From the NCBI GenBank assembly GCA_000499405.2, contig HG738142.1, positions 99,958-163,957 on the forward strand: 64,000 nucleotides of DNA, in the 5' to 3' direction. Of this stretch, positions 23,701 through 36,367 are shown in pieces. The DNA is from Onchocerca volvulus (Eukaryota; Nematoda; Chromadorea; Rhabditida; Onchocercidae). Every line of letters starts with the position of its first letter. Within the stretch, counting starts at the first letter, position 1. A program made the translations under genes and the position numbers. The notes below the pieces were generated by a model. It was given only the letters and a program-made list of their open reading frames with translations. It had not been told where the DNA came from and ran no database searches.

Positions 23701-24636
23701 TTCGAATAATCATGTCCATAATAAATACAAAAATTTCCCTTATTAATTTTCAGACATTATTATACAAAAATCATTTGTATAAATAACGCTTACCCTCTCG
23801 AAGAACTTTTTTACACTGCCATATTTCAACGAAGAATCGTTAATTAACAGTCGAACTTCGGTGAAGAAAGTGGGATAATTGGCCAAATAATTCCACCGAT
23901 GAGAAACCAAAGAGAAGCAATGAATCAAATCAATCGGATGACAATAATCAAATATTGTCAATAATACATCATTCGGCAAGTCGTTTATTGTTTTAAATGT
24001 TCCCTTAATGAATTATGATTATGCGTAAAGCTTTCTCGATGATGATTTTCGGCTGCGGTGGTGCATTTCAATGAATTATATTTCTAATATTTATGATAGA
24101 AAATACCTTCCTGACATTCGAATCGGTGGTAAATCCGTCGATATACATTTCACTTCCGACTGCATTCTAAAAATTTCCCATTTGTTTTTTCGTTAAGGAA
24201 TGAAATCAAAATGAAAATATAGTAGAAAGCTAGTCTAAATTGCTATTCAACATGGAAATTGAATCACCTGGGACTTCAGAGAAGTAGCATTGACTTCAGA
24301 AGATGAGTAAGAGATATGATCAAGTTTTTTTTTTAATGGATAATACTCTTCCAGTTGGTAAGCATGGGTCCTAAAACTAATTCGAAATTGTATTCTGCGC
24401 AATCTTAAAAATGTATTCTACACAGCCTACTAATCGATCCAAATGCAGTCCAATAGATAAATATTACTTCAATTTGCAATCTTCGAGAGAAAACTTTTTT
24501 TTTTCTTGAATTTTTTTAACAACTTCAATAGCCAAGGCAGAACTTACGCCTCAAAAAACTTATATTTTCTGTCCACCGTGTCATATTTGCGTGATACAGG
24601 CCAATACTGGCCGGGTGATTCCGTAATTGTATTCAT
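20751..24636 (-). CDS. F-box/leucine-rich-repeat protein, 13 exons (copy 2)
   Basis: Paralogue of the gene at 8985-12872, with the same 13-exon layout shifted by about 11,764-11,766 bases; the F-box exon is 24003-23794. All splice sites and phases are kept and no stop is introduced, so it also encodes about 565 residues. Six exonic differences from copy 1 were seen. Five change the protein: G to D in the motif LLIN(G/D)SSL after the F-box, M to K at the end of exon 5, A to E and K to N in exon 7, and E to D in exon 11. One is synonymous (GCC/GCT, exon 13). The F-box motif and leucine-rich repeats are otherwise unchanged. The role is as for copy 1, an SCF substrate receptor with unknown target. 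Confidence 0.85.
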
Positions 24637-26460
24637 TCTAAAAAACTGAATTTATATATAATACAAGCAAAAATTGATTTATTAAGCAATCTTCATCGGA
24701 ATTTCATAATTGAAGACAGAAGATAGTTACGTTCAAATTGAAAAAAAACCAATAAAATGATAAATGAATGAAGAGTTTGCATAAATTCGGAAGAGAAAAT
24801 AAAACAAACTTTTAGTGAATGAAGAACGGGAAAAACATGTTCGACAGTTATTTGTCATCATGCTGATTCATACTCGGCGTTCGAAATTGCAGCACTAAAT
24901 AGTTTCCAAAATTGAAAAAAAAAAAAAGAAAAAAGAATAATGGAACGAAATGAAAAAGGGAAATCAAAAAAAAAGTGGATTTATAGAACTGCTGGAATGG
25001 AAATCAAAAACAAACCAAATCAAAGTGACATACAATGTTTTTTCGAAAACCGTTCGAAGGAGTTTTCGGTCATTAGACGTGATTTTCTGAAAATTTGAGA
25101 ATTAATAATTTATTCAAATTCAGTTTGAGCCGAAATAGCAACTCCTGGCCAATGTATACTTTTGTGATCTATATAATCTAAATGAATAAAATTATTTCTC
25201 GGTCAAATTTTTTTTTTTTTTTTGATATATACTGGAATTTAATATCTTCATTGTCTTTAAATCAATATATATTTTCTAAAACTTTATTTACATCTATAAA
25301 TAACTAGATTCTTTGATTTTTTTTCAAAAAAATTTATGGGTCTTCTAGGTTTTTTCATTTTTTTCTTTTTTTTTCTTATTTAGAATAAGTTTTTTAACCG
25401 AAAAAAAAAAAGGAAAAAATCTATTATTTTAATATCCTTATAGCACGACAGTATCAATAATGTATACATTAGAAATGAGCTAAAATTCGTTTTCATTCAA
25501 ATTAAAGTTAATAAAATTTCCCGTAATACAATTTTCAATTTTTCCCCTTTCTTTAAACAAGATAATCAAGGATTATTTCGTTTGGCAAACTAAGTAAAAG
25601 TGTTTAAAATAAAAGTTACAATAACTCATATTTATTGTAACTTACATTTAAAATCTATTAAAAAAAAAAAAAGAAAAAAAGAAAAGAAAAAGACGAAAAT
25701 TCATTAGATTAAATGAAAAAAAATAAGCTAAAAATATAGGAAAATAAAAATATATAAAAATGAAATGACAAATTATAAATTGTAACTAAAATTGATTTTT
25801 GCAATGCAGTACGATTAAATTATGGATGAATGAAAATGCTGAATGAAAAAATTTTGTAGTTATAATAAATATTCAATATATCATTAAAATGGTGAGGGAA
25901 TATCGAATTTTTGAAAAATATTTTCATATTTTTTGATCAATTACAATGAAGAAATAAATAAAAGAGTTATAATTTCAGAAATTTCAAATGGAATGAAGTA
26001 AGAAAATATGAGATTGATTAAAATATGTGATAATGAAACATAATTGAAATCATAATTCAACATGGAAAGCATTAAGAGAAGTTAGTAATTGTAATATCAT
26101 GATAATATATCAATTATTAGAAGGAACATATATAAAATGCAATGTATTATTGGTGTCTTTGAGTTAAACTTTATAGAGATGATTTTATTAGAATTTAAAC
26201 CGTAAAACCAATTTTTATCTCATCAAATTATTCCAATAACCATGCAATTTATTTTGCTACATGGAATAAATTGCTTATCAAATTTGGCTCAAAAAAAAAT
26301 ATTAACAAACAAATTCAAATACTTCAATTATTACAAAAAAAAAAAAATGCTATAATATTTATCATCAAGAAAGTTAACATAATGATGTAAAAATACTTTG
26401 GAAAAAATTTATGAATAATTCGTAGGCTTTTTTTTTTTTTGATTTTGATTTATCAGGAGC

Positions 26461-26502
26461 TTAGGCTTAGGTTTAGGCTTGGGCTTAGGCTTAGGCTTAG
26501 GA
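26461..26502 (+). repeat. Interstitial telomeric repeat, (TTAGGC)7 (copy 2)
   Basis: Identical to the array at 14693-14734, including the three variant hexamers. It was therefore present before the segmental duplication. Confidence 0.9.
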
Positions 26503-27707
26503 AGTTGGTATGTCTCTTAAAAATTGATATTACTGAGTTATGTATATTGAAATGATTTTGCCACGTTGTTCAAATAAGCGATGCTTCTCCAGTTAAGAAG
26601 ACAGAGCTATTACTGACGCGATATTGAGAATAGAAATTGTTAGCATGTGATAGGAAGAGGTTGATTGCAGAGTTGATAAAGATAGAGAATGCATGCATCA
26701 TTTGAATGCTTTTTCGTTTATTTGCTACTTTGTGAAGAATCCAGTAATTCGCAGAAATGTCGAGGTTATAGTTGCATTAATGATCCATGCAACACGTTGC
26801 ATCCAAATCAAATTCGTGCATTATTTGCAATCATATCGATCGTCGGCTCTCTTTCATCTCCAGCAGAGTTATGGGAGAAATATTTATGGCACATGGCTAA
26901 AGATATTCTCCATCGAATACGCAAGGAAAATTCAAATATGAACATGGAGTTCATAGCAAAAATCTACAACGAAACGTTGATAATGATTGAAAACTTGTGC
27001 TTAAAAATCGCGAATAAAGTTCTCAATAAGTGGAAATGCCATTATCGAATCGATCTGCTGCTGCTTTGTTCGAAGTAGAATTGGGTCGTAAACAAAATTA
27101 CAACATGGCTGACTTTCATCGTATCTGCAATCAAATATTCCCAAACTTAAGCTTGAGCAAAAATGCATTTACGATCAAATAATGCAAACTGTCAATAAGG
27201 AAATTGGAGAAATCTTTTTTTTAGATGCGCCAGAAGGAACTGGTTCTGGCAACAATTTGATCCCAAAAAGGCATAGCCTCAGCTCTTTCATTGTCTGGAA
27301 TAGCTGCGTACAATAGCGCAGAAAAAATCGCTCGAGGCTTTTGATCGATCATTGCAAGATTCGCGTGTAAACATCAGACCATTTGGGAACGCATTAATAT
27401 TGCTTGCAGGAGATTTCGAGCAAAAATTACCTGTAATTTCTCGATGGACATCAACGGACAAAATGAATGCTTGTTTGAAATATTCTGCTTTGTGTAAAAA
27501 CATTAAAATTAACTACAAAAATGCGCGTCATGCTCCGAAACGTTCGATCAGCTGGGATATTCTCACATCAGTTGTTGAAAATTGGGGACAGAAAGGTGCC
27601 GGTTGATTTGATTCAGGACGAATTGCGTCATAACTTCTGCAATTTAGTAATGTGAAAAAAGAATTGGTTGAAAAGTATTTCCGATATTCAGAATAATTTT
27701 AGGAATC

Positions 27708-28307
27708 GTTTATATAGATATAGAGATCGTCTGATTTGCCCATTCTAGAACATGCAAAAATTGTTTGAGTGAATGAGCTATTCTTTCGGCCAAGAACAGA
27801 GACGCATACGAACTTCCCAATATTATTCAATCTAACAAGGCGAGGAAGTCACATATAAGACCGTCAACACTGCTGTGAAGCAAACAAAGCGGTTAATTAA
27901 CCAACAGAATATTTGAATTCACTCGTTTTGTCAAGGATACCATCATACGTACTAATACTGAAAATTGGATAACTAAATATAATGTTGTGAAATACCAACC
28001 AGATGAGACTTTGCAAACGGCATGCGATTTGTAGTAAAAAAAATTAATGAGCAATGTCGAAAAGGCAACAATCTTGAGAAGAATTTTCAAAGGTGAAGAT
28101 GTCTCATTTCTCGTATAGCTACGATTTCAACGAATGAACCATTTCAATTTAAGAGATTGACGTTTGCAATAATCATCAATAAAGCTCAAGGCAAATTTTT
28201 GAAATTGTGCGGTTTAGATTTAAGAATCATTGCTTCTCACATGAACATGGACAATTTTTGCATGTTCTAGAATGGGCAAATCAGACGATCTCTATATCTA
28301 TATAAAC
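27708..28307. repeat. 56-bp inverted insertion within the Helitron (copy 2)
   Basis: Positions 27708-27763 are the exact reverse complement of 28252-28307, with no mismatch over 56 bases. In copy 1 the left arm carries one change (GAAAAAATTG in place of GCAAAAATTG). Copy 2 therefore keeps the ancestral state at this base. Confidence 0.9.
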
Positions 28308-28708
28308 AATGAAATAACAAAAAGTATTTTATGCTCCAATTATTGTGAAATTGGACATATTAAATGTTAAATAGTGCTATGACAATTAGTATAAACAAAA
28401 AGTACTAAAGGTCATACGGCGCGACATAGTTTCAAAGGGACAAACAGATAAATGACAAAGATTGACGCAGCAACAGCATTGTTTGGAGTTACAGAGGTTC
28501 CAGTTCGATAGTTCAAAACGACACAACAGTAGCAATAAGTTGACAATTCAGTTGAACAATACTGTTTATCGGTGACAAAGGAAAGAATAACTCAGTGATC
28601 AGTTTGTTTGGATATTCTTCGATAAATTTTTGTTACAAAGAATCACTCATAAATCGACAATAAAATTTTTCTCGGCATTATTCGTCTCTGTCATACAAGA
28701 TACAAAAA

Positions 28709-28776
28709 ACCTCTCACATTTATTACTGATCTAGTAAAATCAACCTCTCACATTTATTACTGATCTAGTAAAATCA
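28709..28776. repeat. 34-bp direct tandem repeat, two copies (copy 2)
   Basis: Second-unit counterpart of the pair at 16941-17008, unchanged. Confidence 0.9.
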
Positions 28777-29172
28777 TAATAGCAAAATCAATCTTTAATA
28801 TAATTAGGCTACAAACCAAGTTACAAACTGTCAGATTTTTCCTTTAACATTAAAAATACACGTTTCCTCTTTTTTTTTTTTTTTTTTCCATTTAACCAGA
28901 TTGAGCTACAGCAACGCGTATGTAAAAAATGTATGAAAACTTGCGCGTATTCGAATGCAACGTTTTTCAAATATTCAAAGCAATACTGAGGACTTTTGGA
29001 AATCTAAGATTTTGAATCAATATAAATAAGGAGGGTGTTTAAAAACTTTCCGAGATTTAAAATTTTGAGCAAACGAACATTAACATTTTTATCAATATGA
29101 ACCAGCTAGAAAGCCATGCGGAAGCGTAGCCGGATATAGCTAGTTTCTTTAATAAATAATTTGATTAATTAA

Positions 29173-29343
29173 TCAGATTGTATTGTATATTTGCGAAGGA
29201 TTAGACAACTTCACAAATTTTATGCCATAAATTCCATTGATTTCAATAGCATCATTTATTTCTTGCATTATTATTTTATTAATGTCCAAATATGTCTCGC
29301 ATCTGTTTTTGCGATTTATACATTTGCAAAATAATTTCTGCAT
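29173..29343 (-). CDS. Unidentified coding exon or small ORF (copy 2)
   Basis: Counterpart of 17405-17575, with the same 56-residue frame and stop and no change seen. Two intact copies do not by themselves prove coding, because the whole unit is nearly identical. Confidence 0.4.
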   Translation of the reverse strand: MQKLFCKCINRKNRCETYLDINKIIMQEINDAIEINGIYGIKFVKLSNPSQIYNTI

Positions 29344-29448
29344 CAGAGATTTTGAAGCTAACGAATTTGAAATAAAATTTAAACAACAAAAATAAATTAC
29401 ATATCGAAAAATTTACAAAAATATGTGGGACAGACACTACATACAGAT

Positions 29449-30407
29449 TCAGTCCAGTTGTAGGTGATGAACATAAGCTATCATATTCTTATTTGTAGAA
29501 TCAAAAATAGTTTGCTCAATATCATAAGGAGAGTAATGATGACCAAAAATCAGGCATTCTGTTATTTTATCGTCAAAATTCAGTCGCATACCAACCTAAA
29601 AAGTAATCATAATTGAAGAATCAAAAAATGCATAAATGATTCTGAAGAACTTTAATTGAATTTTTAGCTATTTTATCGTTCGATTCAGAAGCAAATGAAT
29701 TTTGATAAATGCTTTTGTCAATCATTTTGATAACGTTAGATCATTCTTCTCAAACCAAAAAAATATGCATGAATAGTAAATTTCAATTTGTAATAAATAT
29801 AGAAATATAATTTTATAATCCATTTCTTTAAAAAAAAATAAACACAGAGGATTTTCTTGTATTACTTTAATTTTCCTTTTTTTTTTTTTTTTTCGGCAAA
29901 ATACCGATGATGCGAACTATTCTATGTCGATTGTACGAAGCAAATTTGTCTAATTGAACAATGCAGATTGCTCAGTATCGGTCAAAGTTTACGCATTTTC
30001 CAATGTCGTCTGAAACAAAATTTCCAGTGTTAGTCACATTGCTTAAATTATTGCATATCAAAATTAAAACCTTATATCGATGTGCAGAGATGTCAATTTC
30101 AATTCTACCCAGCATTTGTGCCGAAAATTGTTTACTACTTCCGAAATTGACATATGGCACATTTTCGTCAACGAATCGATCACGTTTCGTGAAAAGTATC
30201 TGGAATTTTGAACATTTCAACGTGTGTAAATAATTGGTTGAAGGATGTTCCTCAGATTTACAGAAGCCACACAATCAGATTTTTGGTTGGAGAGAAACTC
30301 GAAAAATTCTTACGCCGGTTTTGTAGTCTATGGTTACAGTAAGTGCAACTATCCCATTCCTATCCGTTAATCGAACAGTAATTATGCTCTTCACATCCGG
30401 AAAATAT
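29449..30407 (-). CDS. Unidentified gene, three 3' exons (copy 2)
   Basis: Counterpart of 17681-18642 with the same three exons, phases and stop. The central exon (30199-29993) encodes the same 69 residues as copy 1. The family remains unrecognised and the 5' end was not found. Confidence 0.6.
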
Positions 30408-31416
30408 CTGATAGAGATTTTATGATCAATTGGAATATGCTTTACAACATGCCAAAAAAAAAAACTAAAACTTTATTCTAATTTAAATAATTCGAAATAA
30501 TCTTTTCAACAATTCCTGAACTGCAAAACATATTTTGATCTCGAATTTCGGATTCTTGAGTCTTTTAATATGCTACATGTGAATTTGTGTTATGTTTGTT
30601 TGTAGTTATGGTTATTCATGATTTTCAGGCATTTAATGTGGCCAATTTAGTATTGTTAAAATACCTAATTTAAATTACTCAAATAGTATTCGAGTAATTA
30701 ATGGTTAAGAGCAGAATTAAGCTTTTTTTTTCTCTGCAACAGATAGAATTATTTTCGATTTATGAAATATTTGAATTAGAAATGGTTCTAACGATATGCT
30801 AAATTAATTTTTATTGAATAAAACAATTTTTTCTTTTTTTTCGAATGCATTTGAAATTCTTTTATGCAAATTATATGAAAAATTTGCTATTTATAATATA
30901 ATACATCTACAATAAATAAGAATTTGATAGTAATATCATAATTAATGCAAGCAAATTGACTCCCACAAAAATTTGAATTCATCTGATATTTCGTTTTTCA
31001 AAAAATAAAAATTTAAAAATTAACGAAATTCAAAACTAATTTCTCAACGATCTCTCTTTAATATTAGAATTGATTTACAATCTTTTGTGCATGAAGTTAT
31101 AATAAATGATATGTGATATGTTAAGTTCATAAGTTTTAGGGATTATTGAAATTTTAAAATTCTGATTTAGGACATTTTCCAGTCAAGAATATTCCAAAAT
31201 ATATATTATCGAATTTTTCTGAAAGAATTTGTGTATGTCGTTTTTCCATTACATATATTTATTATATCATTATGGTTCATTTAGAATAAAAATCAAAAAA
31301 TTAAAATCTTCCACTAAAAAAACACGAAATCAATTACACAAATTTATTTTGAATTCTAACAATTTATTTCATAGCCAAATTTAACAAAATACATATATCG
31401 TATATTTAAATATAAC

Positions 31417-32467
31417 TTAAATATGCGAACAAATTATTACATTTTATTATGTTTTTAAATAACTATTTATTTGATTAATGATTATGTGTAAAAAAAAAAA
31501 AGTAAATAAAAATATATTATTGAGAGAATGATAAAGAATTGATAATTCGTTAATGATAAAGTGATTAAAACAGAGATAAATCATATATGTATTATCAAAT
31601 ATTCTTTTTTCTTTTCAATTATTATGATATCTTATTATTTTTCTTCTCAAATAAAATTTCATAAAAGATAATAAGATAAATTTAGAATCTAAATCTGTTC
31701 AAATTTAAATTTTATTGTTAAATAATAAAAAATGCGAAGGAAATATTTGGAGCTATTATAGAAATTTAAAATAAAACTTACGATTTTTTTCCTGTTTTTT
31801 ATTAATTAATTAATTTATTTATTTTTTGGTCAAAAAAGAAATTTATTAATAGATGAATTAATATTAATAATATTAATCGAATATTAATAGGATAAAATAT
31901 TAATGTAATATTAATAGAATAGATGAATTAAACGTTTTCTCAAATGTTATCAACATTTCCCAATTTACGAATTTAAAAGATCAGGGTATTAAATTTTAAT
32001 TTAAAAGATCAAAGTACTAAATTGAAAAGATTTTAATTCAAAAGATTTTTTTTAAATTTAAAAGATCGAAGTATTGAAAATTTCGCTAAATTTGAGAAAT
32101 TTAACTTAATTTTTTCAAATTAGATTTCTAATATTTTATAAAAAATCGAATAAAATGTAAATGAAAAATGATATTTGTGATATCAGTTCATCGATCTTTA
32201 ACAAAAAAAAAATTGATATCTGTTACAAGATAAATAATGTAATATGGCATTTATTTTTTTTTTTTTTTTTTTTATAATTCTTAGATTACTTGAGGAATAA
32301 AAATTGATAACGATATAATTTTACAAATAAACAATTAATTAATTATTTTAGTTAGAAAATTTAAAATAAAAGAAAACAAGTTCTTTATCTTATTATTATC
32401 AAATAAAAACTGATAAAAATATCATAGGAAGCAGTATTGTACAAATAATGTGATACAAATATTCTGA
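31417..32467. other. AT-rich unique sequence after the duplication
   Basis: No coding segment is visible. It contains a degenerate AATATTAAT-rich stretch (31,840-31,925). A short repeat of TTTAAAAGATCAAAGTA type occurs about four times (31,970-32,080). Long T runs are present near 32,250. It lies downstream of the PPP1R14-like gene and should include its 3' UTR. Confidence 0.6.
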
Positions 32468-35400
32468 TCATAACATATTTAATTTTTGCATTAATTGATC
32501 CAAAAAATCATGAATTTGCGATTCGGTTGCCGGACAATGTGTTTTTCGTAGCAAATCCTTCAATTTATATTATTTTAAATGCTTCAACTATGAAAGTTGG
32601 CAAAATAGTTTTTATAAAAAAAAAAAGAAGTTGAAAAAAAATTATAAAAATTGATTAATAGACATCGGTTATTGAGTATTTAATTATCAATTACAAAATT
32701 CGGAAAAAAAAAAAAGAAAAAAAGAATTTGATTTGTGAAATTTACCGTAACATAATGGCGCCTTTCTGATTCTGTATTGAGATCAAGAACTGCGTCAAGA
32801 TCAATATCGATGTTATCCTGAATTAATTAAAAGTATGTAGGATTAATTTAAATTAATAGGATTAATTAATTAAAAGTTATAGATTAAAATATGCTTGAAT
32901 TTTACCGTTAAATTTTTTCACACCGCTTAAATTTTTGTACTTAATTTGTGGGATTTTTCGTAATTTATTTGTTTCTGAGATTCTTTTTCTTAATTTTTTT
33001 TTTAATTTTGTAATTTTAAATTAATTTGCAAAATTCTTTGTAATTTTAAATTATTTTGTGAAATTCTTCGTAATTCTAATTTTTCGCTGTAAATTCTTTT
33101 CTTTTTTAATAATAATTGTGCAAATAATTTATAAATTTAATGATAAAAAAATTTTTTCGCAATTAATTTTTAATTCGTTCAGCCTTTTTGTATAAAATAT
33201 TTACTCAAAAATTTTGTGTTCCAAATATTCGACATAGTTGAAATGCGAAAAAATTAGTAGTATATCTGATGAAAATTTTCCTAAAAATGTATTCAAAAAT
33301 TGATTATTTTAATTTTTTTTAATTTTTAACTTTTTTTTTTAAAATTATTGTTTTATTTAAAATCAACAATATATTGATGAGAAATGAAAAGTTATCTATA
33401 ATAATGGAAATTGATAAAAAAAGTGTGGAAATGATTTAAAAATAAAATAGTTTAGAAAATTGTCCATAATTCGAAACTTCATTCATATATTTTAAATCAA
33501 AAATAAAATTAATTAATAAAATTTCAAATTTTTATTGATAAATTTTTTAATGAAAAAAATTCTACCGTAGTAGTAGCTTGATAAAGTTCATTTAATTGAT
33601 TATCAATCCAATTTTCTACATTCATTCGTTTCCTTATTAACATCATTTGATGTTTACCGTATTTCATCGTTAACATGCGACTTCGTTCATTTGTCTGCAA
33701 AAATTTAAATATACTAATTAAAATTTAAAATATACTAATTGAAATTTGTAAATATACTAATTAAAATTTGAAATTTATTTTATTCGACGAAAATTAGTCG
33801 CACAAAATTTTTCATTTGTAAAATTAATTATTTCTTTTTTTCCTCTTTTTAATGGTCCATTTTCATCCCCCATGGCTTTTATAATACAACAATTTAATTT
33901 TTATTTAATTATTAAGTAAAATTTTGTTTTAATTAAAATAGAATTTGTTTTAATTATACCTCATTTCGCTCAGAACTTATTTACTCCTAATTTTCAACAA
34001 AAATTATTTCTGTAATACATTTTAAATTTAAGAGAAATTCATTCATAAATACATTTAAAATTTTAAAGCTAAAATTTTTACACAAACTAAATTGAAATTT
34101 AAACTTTAAACTTGATTTTAAGAAACATCATCAAATATATGAGCAAATAAAAATTAATTGTTACTTCTTAATCTGTTATTTACAAATTTCATAAATTTGT
34201 AAGAACAAGCAAAAATTTTTAAAAATTAAAACAAAATTTTTCTTTTAAATTTTATTTAAAATCCGATTTCAAAACGAAAAAAAAAAAAAAAGAAAAGAAA
34301 TTGCATTTTTCATGTTATTGAAATTTATCATTTTTTAATTATTTTAATAATTACTTATATTAATAGAAATAAATTTCTTCATATCAAATAAATTAATCAA
34401 TAAATGAAAATATCAAAATTTGTTTGCATACAGATTTAAATACCATTTAAAAAATATTAAATATTGACACCTTTTTTAAATTGTTAATATTTCGCTTTTT
34501 TTTCTTGATATATTTGTTTACTTATTCGATATGAAGAGGAAATGTATTACTAAAAAAAAAAATTTCAAAATTAAAAAAAAATATGATGAAATAGATTATA
34601 AAATATTTTATAGCTAATCCTCTTCAAATTTTCTTTTGCGTCATTTTTCTTGCACTTTCCTTAAAATATGAAAATATTTCGTTAAAAAGTGTAAAATGTT
34701 TTTTTTTTTTTTTTTTTGTTTTCCAAACATAAACATTAGTTTTCGCTCTTTTTTTTTTTTTTTTTCAATACATGAAGAAAGATGAAAAAGATATTGCAAA
34801 CAGTAATAAATTTTTCCATTTCTACATTTTGCAAAAAGCAATTTATCGTTAGAACAAAGTCGTAAAAATGATTTTAAATCTAAAATTGCGCCGCAAAATG
34901 AAAAATTTTCAAAAAAATTTCAAAATTTCATTGCGCGACAAAAGTCACTAAAAATTGAAATCAAATATTTAGCATTCGCAAAAAAAAAAAAACGAAAAGA
35001 AAAATTGTTTGATAAAATCTATAAAAAAAAAATTTTTAAAATCTGAAATACTATTGATGTAATATTATAAGAGCTATATAATTTAATTAATATTTTCAAA
35101 TTAAGCTCAAATCGATTTTATGGCTATTTTACTAAAAAAAGAAAAATAAAAACATTGCATAATTAAAATTATTTCTCAAAATATATTGAAATAATCGATT
35201 AGACTAATTTCTCGATTAATGAATTTGCTAATTTATACATATATTTCAATTTTAAGTAATTTTATTATTTCAAATAAAAGATAGAAAGTTATGCAAATTT
35301 TAAAATCATATAATATTAAATAAAATTGATGAAAACTTTAGAATAGTCTCTCTATCACTTGAAAATTTGACTAATAATAATAATTAAAATATATAATTTA

Positions 35401-36367
35401 TAATCATTTGATCTTTTTAAGTACATGTAAGAAATGCATAATTTAAATATGTAAATATATGGTATAAATATATGAAATATAATATGAGTGTATAAATACA
35501 TATATTTATTTTATTTTTGATTCAAAAAATTATTATCATTTTGGAAAATTTATTTTCATTTTTTGAAATTTTAAATAATTGAAAATTTACGCATGAAATT
35601 TTTTCCATGGAATTATTACACTTCAGTCTGCTAATTGAATTTACAAGAGAAAAAAAAAAAAGATTTATTTTCATTTTAACGAGTAATTGAAAATCAATTG
35701 AAGGACAAAAAAAAATTTTTTGAAAAATTAATCAAAAAAATCTTTTTGCGAATTCATTTTCAAAACTCTTTCATGAAATAATTTAATTTTGAATAAATCT
35801 TTCTGATTAAATTTCAGGTTTTAGAAATGACAAGAAATACTAAAACAGTACTTGATACAAAAAAAAAGTTGGAAAAATTTGTTCGTAATTTGATAGAGAA
35901 ATTGGATTTTTTCAAATATTTGATCAGATGGAAGGAAATAGATTAAATAATAATAATAGTAATATCGATTTGTATCGAAATTTATGAATTATATATACAT
36001 CTCATATTTGAAAAACTTTCAAAAAAAAAAAAAAAAGTCATAAATGAATTTCCCGCAAAAAATTTTTTCCATAATTTATTGTTGAAAAATTGATAATTCA
36101 TTTTTTGATGTTCATAATGTGAAAAACGAAATTTATTCCTAATTCCTCATGAAATGCATGGAAAAAAAACTTTAAATTTACATTAAATTCAAATATTAAA
36201 ACTAGCAAAAATTCCGATTAAATTGTTTTAAAATATATGAAAAACTTAAAAGATAATTTATGAAATTGAATTTAAATTATAAGTTGACAAAAAAAAAAAA
36301 AGCAAAAAATAACCTTTCTGTTTTTTTGATCACTGAAATGGGCATGTTTCGCAATATTGTCTGCCAT
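32468..36367 (-). CDS. Protein phosphatase 1 inhibitor, PPP1R14/CPI-17 family
   Basis: Four exons join exactly in phase to 114 residues: 36367-36314, 33694-33566, 32817-32746 and 32557-32468. Residues about 24-33 read RSRMLTMKYG, matching the family's phospho-threonine site (RVTVKY, Thr38 of CPI-17). This is followed by the helical core RKRMNVENWIDNQLNELYQ, then DNIDIDLDAVLDLNTESERR, and the C-terminal DLLRKTHCPATE and FLDQLMQKL. Family members inhibit myosin-associated PP1 when this threonine is phosphorylated by PKC- or ROCK-type kinases. The length is slightly below the vertebrate members (about 145). Odd points: the donor of exon 1 is GTTATT and the acceptor of exon 4 (TTGAAG) lacks a pyrimidine tract. 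The ATG is preceded by GTACAAGAAAAATA. The family call rests on order and spacing of conserved motifs. Confidence 0.85.

Larger units (their letters stand above)
26518..29143 (+). mobile_element. Decayed Helitron with Pif1-like helicase remnants (copy 2)
   Basis: Same remnant as 14750-17375 with only a few substitutions, for example TAT to AAT after RIRKE and ACC to TCA-type changes near 27,567. The helicase pieces, the damaged Walker A region, the internal 56-bp inverted insertion and the CTAG 3' end followed by T are all retained. It moved with the segmental duplication and not by transposition, since its flanks are duplicated too. Confidence 0.75.
19651..31416. repeat. Tandem segmental duplication, copy 2 (11,766 bp)
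   Basis: A direct repeat of 7881-19650. It starts abruptly in the BEL/Pao gag fragment and ends at TATATTTAAATATAAC (31,401-31,416), after which the sequence (TTAAATATGCG) is unique. By eye the copies differ at roughly one position in every few hundred, including a shorter (TA)n tract and homopolymer length changes. All genes, the telomeric array and the Helitron are present in the same order and orientation. Confidence 0.95.
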
